Positions 47,380 to 55,720 of a DNA stretch of 64,000 nucleotides are shown here, piece after piece; position 1 is the stretch's first letter, and each line of letters starts with the position of its first letter. The position numbers and the translations under genes were made by a program. This DNA is from Sulfidibacter corallicola (lineage in GTDB: Bacteria > Acidobacteriota > Holophagae > Acanthopleuribacterales > Acanthopleuribacteraceae), in the NCBI RefSeq assembly GCF_017498545.1, contig NZ_CP071793.1, positions 8,984,256 through 9,048,255 of the forward strand, in the 5' to 3' direction. The notes below the pieces were generated by a model. The model was not told the origin of the DNA. It ran no database searches and saw only the letters and a program-made list of their open reading frames with translations.

Positions 47380-48044
47380 TCGTCATGAATCCCTCCACCT
47401 TCGCTCTTTTCTTTCTGTTGCTGCCTCCCTTCGACGCGAATAACCGCGAATTGACCATCTGGGAGGAGATCGCCGGAGTCGAGGTTCTGGTGAAAAAGCG
47501 CATCAACGAACAGGGCACCCGATTCGGCGTCTTCACCTCAGATCCGGTACGCGGCTATTACCTCGACCAAAACGGCGTGTTGGTGCTGATTCCGGTGCGG
47601 TACCGCAGCCAGGCGGCCCAACCGGTCGGCGACAACGCCACCGCGATCGAAGGTCAGGCCCAGACCATCTCGCTCAACCGAAACGAAGTCAACCGGCGCA
47701 TGCGGGCCTGGCGGGAAAAGCTGCAGCGAGAGGACCTGCTGCGCGAAGCCGATTTCGAGAAGATCGTCACGCAACTTCGCGACAGCATCCCCGAGTTCAT
47801 CGGCCAACTGACCCAATTGTCAGCGGAGGAGAAGCTGATCCTGGTCATCGAGGAGCGCGAACCGGCCTGGTACTTCGCGGGGTTGAACGTACGTCACGAC
47901 AGTTCGCGCAAATTGGTCACGCTGAGCGTGAACAAGAGCGACGTGGCCAACGTGTCGGCCAAGGAAACGGAATTTCCCGGCGATTGGATCAACAAGGTCA
48001 AGCGCATCAACAATCAGCGCGACCCCAGCAGCATCCTCCCTTGA
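47376..48044 (+). CDS. Exported protein of unknown function in the sigma operon
   Basis: A 222-residue product coupled to the anti-sigma gene by an ATGA overlap. The first 20 residues (MIVMNPSTFALFFLLLPPFD) look like a signal segment. The mature part is basic and amphipathic, with a mixed beta/helical pattern (YYLDQNGVLVLIPVRYR; RMRAWREKLQREDLLREADF; LILVIEEREPAWYFAGLNV). No family was recognised. Its place in the operon suggests it helps sense or respond to the same envelope signal. It ends just before a strong hairpin shared with the convergent SET-GNAT gene. Confidence 0.8.
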   Translation: MIVMNPSTFALFFLLLPPFDANNRELTIWEEIAGVEVLVKKRINEQGTRFGVFTSDPVRGYYLDQNGVLVLIPVRYRSQAAQPVGDNATAIEGQAQTISLNRNEVNRRMRAWREKLQREDLLREADFEKIVTQLRDSIPEFIGQLTQLSAEEKLILVIEEREPAWYFAGLNVRHDSSRKLVTLSVNKSDVANVSAKETEFPGDWINKVKRINNQRDPSSILP

Positions 48045-48049
48045 GGCGA

Positions 48050-48093
48050 TCTCGATTTCGGTAAGGCCGATGGCCGGGTCGCCGAAATCGAGA
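48050..48093. terminator. Hairpin between convergent genes
   Basis: TCTCGATTTCGG (48,050-48,061) pairs perfectly over 12 bp with CCGAAATCGAGA (48,082-48,093). It begins 6 bases after the stop of the plus-strand operon and lies before the end of the minus-strand SET-GNAT gene. It could act as a bidirectional terminator although no T-run is present. Confidence 0.65.
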
Positions 48094-48196
48094 GAAGCGT
48101 CCAAACCAGGGCGAGGACCACGAATCGGAGCTCGGGGATCGCACCATCGGCCGTCCGCGCTCGGGCGGGAAACCCGAGCCGTCTCCACCCTTCCGC

Positions 48197-50083
48197 TCAA
48201 CTCACGGGCGTCGGGGTCGGCGAAGCGAAACGCGCCTCGATATCCTCGCGGTCGATGATCAAATCCCAGAGATGGGCCGCCGATTCGGGAATCGGCGCCA
48301 TCAGCTTGAACCCCTCGCGCAGGTAGAAACAGGTGGCGTCCACGTTCTTCTTGTGCACGTTGAGCCGGACACAGTTGACGTTCGGGAAGTGCAGGATGCC
48401 GCGCAGAAACGCGCGTAGCGCCCAGCGGCCCACGCCCCTCCCCTGGTACTGCTGGTCCACCTGAAACCCGAAGAACCCGGCGGCACCGGTTTCTTCCAAG
48501 GTGTAGCAGAACATGCCCACCGGCTCCTCGCCCATGCGAATCACCACGGTCTGAGGCCGGATTCCATCGGAAAAGACCTGTTCGCGCAGGAGCTCTTCCG
48601 GCCTGGGCACGTACCGACGCTGGGCTGGGGGTAGTTCCAACTGGTGCATCTTCTGCCAGAGCGAAGGATTGGCGGGCACCACGTTGAGCCGGGCATCGTC
48701 CTGCGAGGCGGTCTCGGGTTCGGCGGTATCGGTGCGCTCGAGCCAGGCGTACTTCAGGGAGAACACGGCCAATATCTGGTGACACCAGCCTTGGAGCCAA
48801 GGCGTTTGCGTTTGGTGGTCCTCCGCTGCGAGCCGTCTCAGCTCGGCCATCATCTCCTTCCGCGGCAGGCACAGGACGGCCAGGGCCGCTTCGGCGAAGT
48901 CGTGTACCAACTGAAGGGTTTCCTTCTCGTACGCGCGCATGCGCACCACGCTCAGAAAGCGGGCGTCCGGGCGGATCGGTTTCTTGGTTCCGTCGAGCAA
49001 GGCGCGATCCTCTTCCACCGACCCGGGAAACTGCGCCAACGCCGTGTCCACGTGCTGAACAAGCAGGTGCAACGACAGAATTTCGTGCTTCAGGGAACGC
49101 GGTTTCCCTTCGCGATCGCTCTGGTACACGCTTTGATCCAGAGTGGCGGACACGACCATGCGCAGCTCGGTCAGGCAGGTTTCCATCGAATCCCAGGAGT
49201 CGGTCGAGACGATGAAATCTTTTGAGTCGGCGCCCTTCCAATGCGCCAGCCTCAATTTGATCGTGGGATCGCGCGGGTCCGGCACCAGTTTGATGCGGGC
49301 GTCGCGGCGGTCGCTCGCGCGATCGAGGAAGCCGTAGTTGACGAAGAAACGACCGTTGGACTTGGCGCCGTAGGTGACACACAGTTCGCTGCCGGCAGCC
49401 AAATCGTGATTCAGTTGAAGCACGAACCCATTCTCGGCCGAGGCGAAGTGTCGCTTGCAATCGTACCCCTGGCGGTGGTTGTACATGTCGAGCAACGGCA
49501 CCAACGCGGGAATGCAGTCGTCCTCTTCGCCGGGAACCCCGAAACAGCGGGTGTTCACCACGGTCATGGCCCACGTGAACGCCGAAAGTGCGTGACGGGA
49601 GAAGCCGGGCACGGCTTCGCAAAGCGAGCGGTAATCGGTCTCGATGATCCGGCGCCGCTCGTGAACCATGTCGAGGCAATAGGAACCCTTGAGACAGGTG
49701 AGCAACCGGTCGTTGAAAAAAATCGGACAATCGTCGAAGTCGGCGGGCAGGGTCCGTAAATACGGCAGCCAGAAGGAACGCGGATTCTCCATTTCCTGAA
49801 GCAGAAACGCGGCGAGCACACATTGTCCGGAGATCAAGCTCACTCGCGATCGGTGAATCGCCCGACCGATATCGGAGGCGTCGGCCGTATCGCGACACAT
49901 CATGACTTGCCGGGGAATGAACAGGGCTTCGTTTCCGCGCGAAAATGGCTTGGCGGCAATCACTCCGCGGTTTCCAGGCGCAAATTCGACGACACGCTGA
50001 TCGGGAAAGCGCGCGCCATGCTGGAGGAGCCAATGAATCAGGGCATCGTGTTCGTTCATCATTCGAATCGGCATCGCATTCAT
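48197..50083 (-). CDS. SET-domain methyltransferase fused to GNAT acetyltransferase
   Basis: A 628-residue protein starting at the ATG at 50083 behind GAGGAA. Residues about 20-260 read as a SETD3/SETD6/Rubisco-LSMT-type SET domain: GNRGVIAAKPFSRGN (38-51), WLPYLRTLP and FFNDRLLTCLKG in the insert, VPLLDMYNH (about 195-203), GSELCVTYGAKSN (231-243) and NYGF. The conserved Asp-x-x-Asn-His and Tyr needed for methyl transfer are present. A helical middle (about 270-480) matches the Rubisco-LSMT substrate-binding region in position. From about residue 490 is a GNAT domain with the acetyl-CoA loop DQQYQGRGVGRWA and NVHKKNVDATCFYLREGF. Substrates are unknown. SETD3-type SET proteins are mainly eukaryotic, so horizontal origin is possible. 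Confidence 0.85.
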   Translation of the reverse strand: MNAMPIRMMNEHDALIHWLLQHGARFPDQRVVEFAPGNRGVIAAKPFSRGNEALFIPRQVMMCRDTADASDIGRAIHRSRVSLISGQCVLAAFLLQEMENPRSFWLPYLRTLPADFDDCPIFFNDRLLTCLKGSYCLDMVHERRRIIETDYRSLCEAVPGFSRHALSAFTWAMTVVNTRCFGVPGEEDDCIPALVPLLDMYNHRQGYDCKRHFASAENGFVLQLNHDLAAGSELCVTYGAKSNGRFFVNYGFLDRASDRRDARIKLVPDPRDPTIKLRLAHWKGADSKDFIVSTDSWDSMETCLTELRMVVSATLDQSVYQSDREGKPRSLKHEILSLHLLVQHVDTALAQFPGSVEEDRALLDGTKKPIRPDARFLSVVRMRAYEKETLQLVHDFAEAALAVLCLPRKEMMAELRRLAAEDHQTQTPWLQGWCHQILAVFSLKYAWLERTDTAEPETASQDDARLNVVPANPSLWQKMHQLELPPAQRRYVPRPEELLREQVFSDGIRPQTVVIRMGEEPVGMFCYTLEETGAAGFFGFQVDQQYQGRGVGRWALRAFLRGILHFPNVNCVRLNVHKKNVDATCFYLREGFKLMAPIPESAAHLWDLIIDREDIEARFASPTPTPVS

Positions 50084-50754
50084 CGGGTTCCTCGCCAAGG
50101 GTGGTTTCGAAAGGGCCGCGACCCAACACAGGTCCGCGAAACACATGATAGCGAGAAACTATGTAAAGAATATGGAGGTCCCACGGTAGAACGCAAATTC
50201 GCGTAAAGATCGGAGGTGGCGGATTTGATCGGGGTGGGGTTTGGGTCGATCTTTTTTATTTTTACCACTGAGTCCACGGAGTTCCCAGAGAAGCAGGAAA
50301 GGGCTCGGTTCCCCTGCGTTACAGAACCCCCATTCCGAAAAGTACGACAGAGCAAAACAACTTGGGGCCACCCTACCGACTGGGCCGATATGGCGAAGGC
50401 TGTCGACTTCACCGTTCCGAGAGGAGACCGAGGGAAACGCAGTCGCCATAGACCGAGATGAAACCTTGACGGAATATCATCTAGGTCATGCGTCGCAGAG
50501 CTTGCTCTGGGTCACACCTAAAGCTTGAATATATAGTCTAAAAAACCGACACTCAGTGTGGCCGAAAGCGCTTTGAACAAGATTGACCTGGCGCGCTGCA
50601 CGGGCCTGAAACCTACTCCAAAGGTATCCCTTTCGAAAAAGCGAGAATCTGAAAGCAGTTCAGTTTCGATCTGTATCTACCCCGAAACCCTCTGGCCTAC
50701 TTCAACCTCGGTGGGCTCGGAATCTATCGCCTCAGAGCCTCGGACTCAACTGCA
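50084..50754. other. Intergenic region upstream of the SET-GNAT gene
   Basis: No gene is supported. The first 100 bases should hold the SET-GNAT promoter. The stretch near 50,262-50,300 (TTTACCACTGAGTCCACGGA) is a fragment of the same kind seen at 10,160-10,210 and 50,765-50,800, suggesting repeat debris. Confidence 0.45.
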
Positions 50755-51336
50755 GCGAAGACTTTCTCAAACCTCCGTGTCCTCCGTGGACTCTCTTGAA
50801 ACAAAGTTGCTCGGAGTGCCCGAATGCCTAGAGATTCGTCGTGCCAGGTAGGTTGGGCCGCTGGCCCGACACATCGAAGCGATCCGCGCTTCGAAAGATC
50901 GAGTCGTAAAAGAGCGCAGCAGATAAGTCGTGCCTCCGATCTCTCGATGGCGCAAAATATTTCTACCAAGTCGCTTCGATTGGTTGAGCAAGCTGCCATA
51001 CCGGCCGTGCTCAACCTACAGGCTTTACACCTCTATTGCACGTACGGGCTCTCCGAGTCGGCTCGCATCGCGTTGTTTCTTTCTCGAAATCGAGCGGGTA
51101 TTCCCGCTGGTCCGGGGCTCTTATGTAACAAACTCTGTAAAGCTCGAAGATAAAGATAAAAACCTAAAAAGGCGGATGTGCAGGGAGTTCGTCGAAAAAT
51201 GTCGGCCCGGCGGGCCAACTTACTGCAACGACGCCCCTCTCACAAATGCGGGAACTCCCAAACGATTCGCTTCGATTAGTTACCCACCTGAAACCCGGGC
51301 CCCCGGCCTGGGCAACGACTCAGTGGTAAAAAAAAT
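50755..51336. repeat. Composite dispersed intergenic repeat
   Basis: Three modules follow each other. The first, 50,815-50,990, matches 39,823-39,990, 29,570-29,820 and, inverted, 54,650-54,735. The second, 50,975-51,127, matches 40,000-40,139 and, inverted, parts of 6,667-6,790 and 54,768-54,830. The third, 51,118-51,336, is an almost perfect reverse complement of 9,594-9,828. Translated frames look protein-like only because the copies are similar; stops and lack of ribosome sites argue against coding. Confidence 0.85.
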
Positions 51337-51461
51337 CGCCCCCACAAGCCCCGACCAAACCGCGACGCAACCTCCACCACCCACAAAAAATGGCGGGCGG
51401 CGCCGAAGCGCCTGCCCGCCGAAAAACCGGTCAAGACGGAATGTCCGGACCGCTCGAGGTG

Positions 51462-53078
51462 CTACTCAACACTGATGACCGGGTTCGCCAGCAGGAAGGG
51501 ATTCTGGCTGCCGGGTCGAGAACCGCGCAGGGCCGTCACACTGATGGGACCGGTGGCCTCCAGGCGAATCACGGCGTTGCCGGCATCGGGGAATTGGCGC
51601 GACAAGTCAACCAGCGATTTGGCGAGCACGCCCAGGTCTTCGACCAGCACCGCGGTTTCGCGGGACTGATCCACGTCGCCGATCACGGTGGCGCTGACGG
51701 TTACGGGTACGGTGCCCGTGTTCACCATGGCGATGCCGTCGAAGATGAGGTCGGCCTCACCCAGGTGAATCAGGAAACCCCGACCCTTGATCGTGGTTTC
51801 CGACACGTGGGCGCTGACCCCGTGGGCACCGGCCACGCGGTAGGCCGCCGATACCTTGGCCGCGGTGGCACCGGTGACGGCGATGTGGCTGGGCTCGCCG
51901 TCGTTGGCGATCAGACTGGGGCGGATCACGCTGCGCGACTCCGCCGGGATGCCGATCTCTTGTTCGCCGATAACCGTGCCCGCCGGATCGTAGACCTTCA
52001 GCGTGTAGGACAGGTCGGCGGTCGAGGGATTGGTGAGGTACAGGGACGTTTCGAAACCGCCGCCGTCGCGGGTGACGTGGGGGATCCAACGCGCGTTTTC
52101 GTTGCCGGTGGAACCACCGCCGGCGTCATCGGAAATCAGCTTCTGGCGATAGTTGAGCACCACGCAACGCATGCGGTTGACCTGTTCGAGCGTGAACTCG
52201 GTCATGCAGGTCTCGGGCATGTAGTTCATGTAGTTGCGAACCGGTTCCTCGGCATCGCAGGAGGTGCGGGCGGCACAACTGCTCACATCCAGATCGGGCA
52301 CCGGATGGGGATTGGTGTCGCAGATCAGGTCGCCGGTCTTGTTGCAGTCTCCGGTGATGCAGGGTTCGCCTTCCTCCATGCCGAAAAAGGTGTGTTCGAG
52401 GCCCAGGTAATGGCCCATCTCGTGGGTGGCCACGTGGTGCGATTCACCGGTGGCATCGTCGCGACCCATCAGGTCGTAGGCCACCACCATGCCTTCGAAA
52501 GCGGGCTCGGCCCAGGGTTCCCAGGGCATTTGGTAGACCACGCCGCCGGCACCCTCGCCCGCACTGGTGTACAGGTTCACGTAACGCTCGGGATCCCATT
52601 GAAGGGCCGCGCCGTATTGTTCCAGCTCACCGTCGAAATAGGCGTCGTTTTCCACGTAGACGATGCCCGAGCTCGGGTTCCCGCTGGGATCCCGATCCGC
52701 CAGGACGAACTGAATGCCGCCGTCATTGCCCGCGGCGCCGCTGGTCCCCTCGATGGCGCGAAAGTCCTCGTTGAGGATGCGCACCGCGTCGCGCACGGTT
52801 TGCTCACTGAGTTTGCCGGTGCCGTCCGCCTTGTGAATGACGTGAATGACCAGCTTCAAGGTGAAAATGTCGTCGACCCGATAGGCGTCGCTGATGATGG
52901 TTCCGTTTCCGTCGCAATCGGAAGGAACCTTGGATACGAATTCGGCCCGGCGCGTTTTGGTGCCGCAACCGCGGCGTTCACCGGGACCCGCCCATGCGGA
53001 AACACTGAACAACAGCGCCGCGACCAGCAAGAGCACTCGGTTTGTGGCGATGGAACTGGGTTGAATGAATGGGATCAA
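51462..53078 (-). CDS. Secreted zinc metalloprotease (pappalysin-like, M43 type)
   Basis: The best start is a TTG at 53078, six bases after AAGGAG, giving about 538 residues with a signal peptide (NRVLLLVAALLFSVSAWA). A propeptide-like CGTKT follows. The metzincin zinc site is HEMGHYLGLEH, preceded by a typical M43 region (DIFTLKLVIHVIHK; IQFVLADRDPSG; VYQMPWEPWAEP). The stretch NYMNYMPETCMTEFT supplies the Met-turn. The last 200 residues form a beta-rich domain (WIPHVTRDGGGFETSLYLTN; LIFDGIAMVNTGTVPVTVSA), perhaps for surface or sorting use. It is divergent from the M28 peptidase gene; both may degrade proteins outside the cell. Confidence 0.9.
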   Translation of the reverse strand: MIPFIQPSSIATNRVLLLVAALLFSVSAWAGPGERRGCGTKTRRAEFVSKVPSDCDGNGTIISDAYRVDDIFTLKLVIHVIHKADGTGKLSEQTVRDAVRILNEDFRAIEGTSGAAGNDGGIQFVLADRDPSGNPSSGIVYVENDAYFDGELEQYGAALQWDPERYVNLYTSAGEGAGGVVYQMPWEPWAEPAFEGMVVAYDLMGRDDATGESHHVATHEMGHYLGLEHTFFGMEEGEPCITGDCNKTGDLICDTNPHPVPDLDVSSCAARTSCDAEEPVRNYMNYMPETCMTEFTLEQVNRMRCVVLNYRQKLISDDAGGGSTGNENARWIPHVTRDGGGFETSLYLTNPSTADLSYTLKVYDPAGTVIGEQEIGIPAESRSVIRPSLIANDGEPSHIAVTGATAAKVSAAYRVAGAHGVSAHVSETTIKGRGFLIHLGEADLIFDGIAMVNTGTVPVTVSATVIGDVDQSRETAVLVEDLGVLAKSLVDLSRQFPDAGNAVIRLEATGPISVTALRGSRPGSQNPFLLANPVISVE

Positions 53079-53470
53079 TGGAAACTCCTTGTGCGTAGAT
53101 GTGCAGTTCAAGCAGGTCCTTCCGTCCGTCGGCGCACCGATGCCCATGTACGGCGTCCCTCGAGACCTCCGCACCGCAATCATGTGACGTCTTCTTCCGG
53201 CGAAATCGAGTATTTTTTAAACAATTATCAGGTTTAACATACGCCTTTCAAACGTCTCCCCTGCTTCTTATCGATCCTTTACGCGGTGCCCGCGGTTCCC
53301 CCCGACACATGGTCCGCTTTTTTGGGGATTTGCGATAGATCCCACGCGCGACCGGCATCCCTGGCGCCGTTCCTCCGCCGATTTTGTTATGATTCGAGCC
53401 AAGAAGCATTGCAAAAACCGGTGGAGATCCTTCACTTCCACCAAGGCGCGAACGAGCGAGGACGGCCGCC
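53079..53470. other. Divergent promoter region for two peptidase genes
   Basis: This gene-free stretch lies between the oppositely oriented M43-like and M28-like peptidase genes. An AT-rich segment at 53,205-53,240 may carry promoter elements for the former. No shared operator was identified. Confidence 0.5.
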
Positions 53471-54400
53471 ATGTTGACGATCGATTCCAGCGACGCAGAT
53501 CCCCTAATTCCCGACTCCGAATACCGCCACATGTTGGAAGCCGTCGACGGCGCACGCCTCAAACGATGGCTCGAAACCGTGGCCGTGCCCCGCCATTTCA
53601 CGATGGAACCGGAGGCCAACCGGCGCATCGGCGACTGGCTGTTCGATCAATTGAAGCGAATGGGCTACGACGTGGCGTTCCAGGGAGACTATCGAAACGT
53701 GGTGGCCCTTCCCGCACAACCGTTCGACTGTCCGCTGGTGATGGTGGGCGCCCACTACGACAGCGTGCCCTATTGTCCGGGCGCCGACGACAACGGCAGC
53801 GCCGTGGTGGCCCTGCTCGAATGTGCCAGGATCCTTTCCCTCGCGAGTCGGCCACAGCCGGTCGGATTTCTTCTGTTCAATTGCGAAGAGGACGGACTGC
53901 TGGGTAGCACCGATTTCGTGAAGCACTACCAGAAAGGCGATCCCTACACGATCGGCGGGATCCAGGTGCTCGAAATGCTTGGCTACTGCGATCATCGACC
54001 CGGATCGCAACAGGTGCCGCCCGGTCTGCCGATCCCGGTGCCGATCTCCGACACCGGTAATTTTTTGGCGATTCTCAGCAATCGCCACTCCAACGCCCAC
54101 AACGATCGCCTGATGCGCCTGGCCAAAACCTACGTGCCGGAATACGAAGTCCTGGGTTTGAAAGTGTTGATGGGCGTCGAACAGTTCTTCCCGGTACTCC
54201 ATCGCAGCGATCACTCGCCGTTTTGGAAAAAATCGATACCCGCCATGATGTGGACGGACACGGCCGAGTTTCGCAACCCGCATTACCACCGCAGCAGCGA
54301 CGTGGTCGACACGGTGGATTTCGCGTTTCTTCGGTGGGCCACCCAGTTGCTGGTGTTGGCGGTGTGCGACATGGCCCGCGAATTCCGGATGCATCATTGA
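53471..54400 (+). CDS. M28-family zinc aminopeptidase
   Basis: A 309-residue peptidase of the M28 family, two-zinc exopeptidases. Ligand and catalytic elements are in order: VGAHYDSVP (His), GADDNGSAVVALLE (bridging Asp), NCEEDGLLGS (catalytic Glu and zinc ligand), a later Asp/Glu region, and RNPHYHRSSDVVDT (final His). There is no clear signal peptide, so it may act in the cytoplasm or be released otherwise. The ATG follows an AGGA-type site. Substrate preference cannot be read from the sequence. Confidence 0.9.
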   Translation: MLTIDSSDADPLIPDSEYRHMLEAVDGARLKRWLETVAVPRHFTMEPEANRRIGDWLFDQLKRMGYDVAFQGDYRNVVALPAQPFDCPLVMVGAHYDSVPYCPGADDNGSAVVALLECARILSLASRPQPVGFLLFNCEEDGLLGSTDFVKHYQKGDPYTIGGIQVLEMLGYCDHRPGSQQVPPGLPIPVPISDTGNFLAILSNRHSNAHNDRLMRLAKTYVPEYEVLGLKVLMGVEQFFPVLHRSDHSPFWKKSIPAMMWTDTAEFRNPHYHRSSDVVDTVDFAFLRWATQLLVLAVCDMAREFRMHH

Positions 54401-55720
54401 GCCGCTTGGCAGAAATTTGATTGGCGGTGACTTCGGGTTTTTACCACCGAGTCGCCGCCCAGGCCGGGGGCCGGATTGCCGGTGGTCGGAATGCCGAACC
54501 ACCGGCACACCGGCCACCGGGTTTCAAGTGGGTAACTAATCGAAACCAATCGCTTGGGAGTTCCTGCATTCACGAGAGGGGCGTCGTGCACGACGCACAT
54601 TAATTAGGTTGGAACTCCTCGCATGGATTACTTCGATAAGTTCATCCGGCGGGCTTATCGCCCTTGATGCCCCTACCGGGCGCGACAAATCTCTCGGCAT
54701 TCGGGCACTCCGAACGGAACTTGCTCCATCAGAGACTTTAAACTTTATCTTTGAGCTTTATAGAGTTTGTTACATAAGAGCCGCGAACCAGCGGGCATAC
54801 ACAGTTCGATTTCGAGAAAGAAACACTATATATGGTTTCTGGCGAAGGGCAATGGGTCATTCATCCGAAAAACTTAGCAGGAACCCATGAACATCGGAAA
54901 GCAGGAAAGGACCGGAATTGGTACACATCATGGTCCTGTTTTTCCTGGTTTCGTTCATTCCTGCCTTCCTGATCAAGATTTAACGACGGCAAGACCCAGG
55001 TCAGGTAAAAAACAACACTTTTTTTCAAGAGCGGTCACGCCAAAAGCATTTTTTTGAGCGTGGCCTTACCGTCCACGTGGACGTCACTCTTCGGTGAATC
55101 CATCAGGAAGCCAGGAACATCCGAAGCCAGGAAATTGACGGGGTCGATCGTTCGAAGCCGACGACCAACGCCGACAAGGCGCCATCCTCTAGATCTTCTT
55201 CCCGGTTTCCTTCCTTCATGGGTTTCTGATTTATTTCACGGAAGCTCCGGGTGCCTACCCAGAGACCAATTTCCGCGATCGAAGCTCGGTTGACAGGTGA
55301 GACACTTCGGATGAGCAAGCGCTCCAAACGGCCGCTCTTTGATCGGTTCGGGAGAATCTCTGGGACGCCGACGATTTTTAAACGTCTGATCGAATTGCTT
55401 CGATGGGTTGATCAGGTTCCTCCCGCCAGGATGAAGCCTGAACGCAGCCAACGAGAGCGCCGCTCTCCATCATGTTGGAAAAAACTGCAAATAAAACGAA
55501 TAATCCCATTGAAAATAACCACTTACCTATAGAGGTGCGACCTGGGACACACTGCGTCCCACACCACTTGCGGCCCCACCAACCTAAGACTATAATGCTA
55601 AGAATACCTATTCCTTTGGAACTTTTTCCTTAAACCGTTCTCCGCCCGAGGTGTTGCGCCGGTTTCGGCTGCCCGGGCACTATGTTATGGCGCGCTCGCG
55701 CTGGAAAAAGAGGTCGTTCT
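54401..55720. repeat. Repeat-rich intergenic region before the T6SS operon
   Basis: 54,440-54,560 is a diverged relative of 9,597-9,710. 54,650-54,735 is an inverted match to 50,815-50,870. 54,745-54,830 is an inverted match to the 51,060-51,160 region (TTTGTTACATAAGAGCC and CGATTTCGAGAAAGAAACA). 54,930-55,000 resembles 6,575-6,640. The final 200 bases (55,500-55,720) are AT-richer and probably hold the T6SS operon promoter. No gene is supported. Confidence 0.75.

Noticed and set aside
47820..50144. A 774-codon minus-strand frame overlapping the SET-GNAT gene
   Set aside because: It is a +1-type shadow, Arg/Pro-rich with no domain, while the SET-GNAT frame has clear motifs and a ribosome site.
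51168..51320. Protein-like similarity between translated repeats (NAGTPKRFASISYPPETR-type) at 9.6, 51.2 and 54.5 kb
   Set aside because: The three copies are DNA repeats in both orientations with no shared start, ribosome site or open frame of useful length, so a conserved small protein is not supported.
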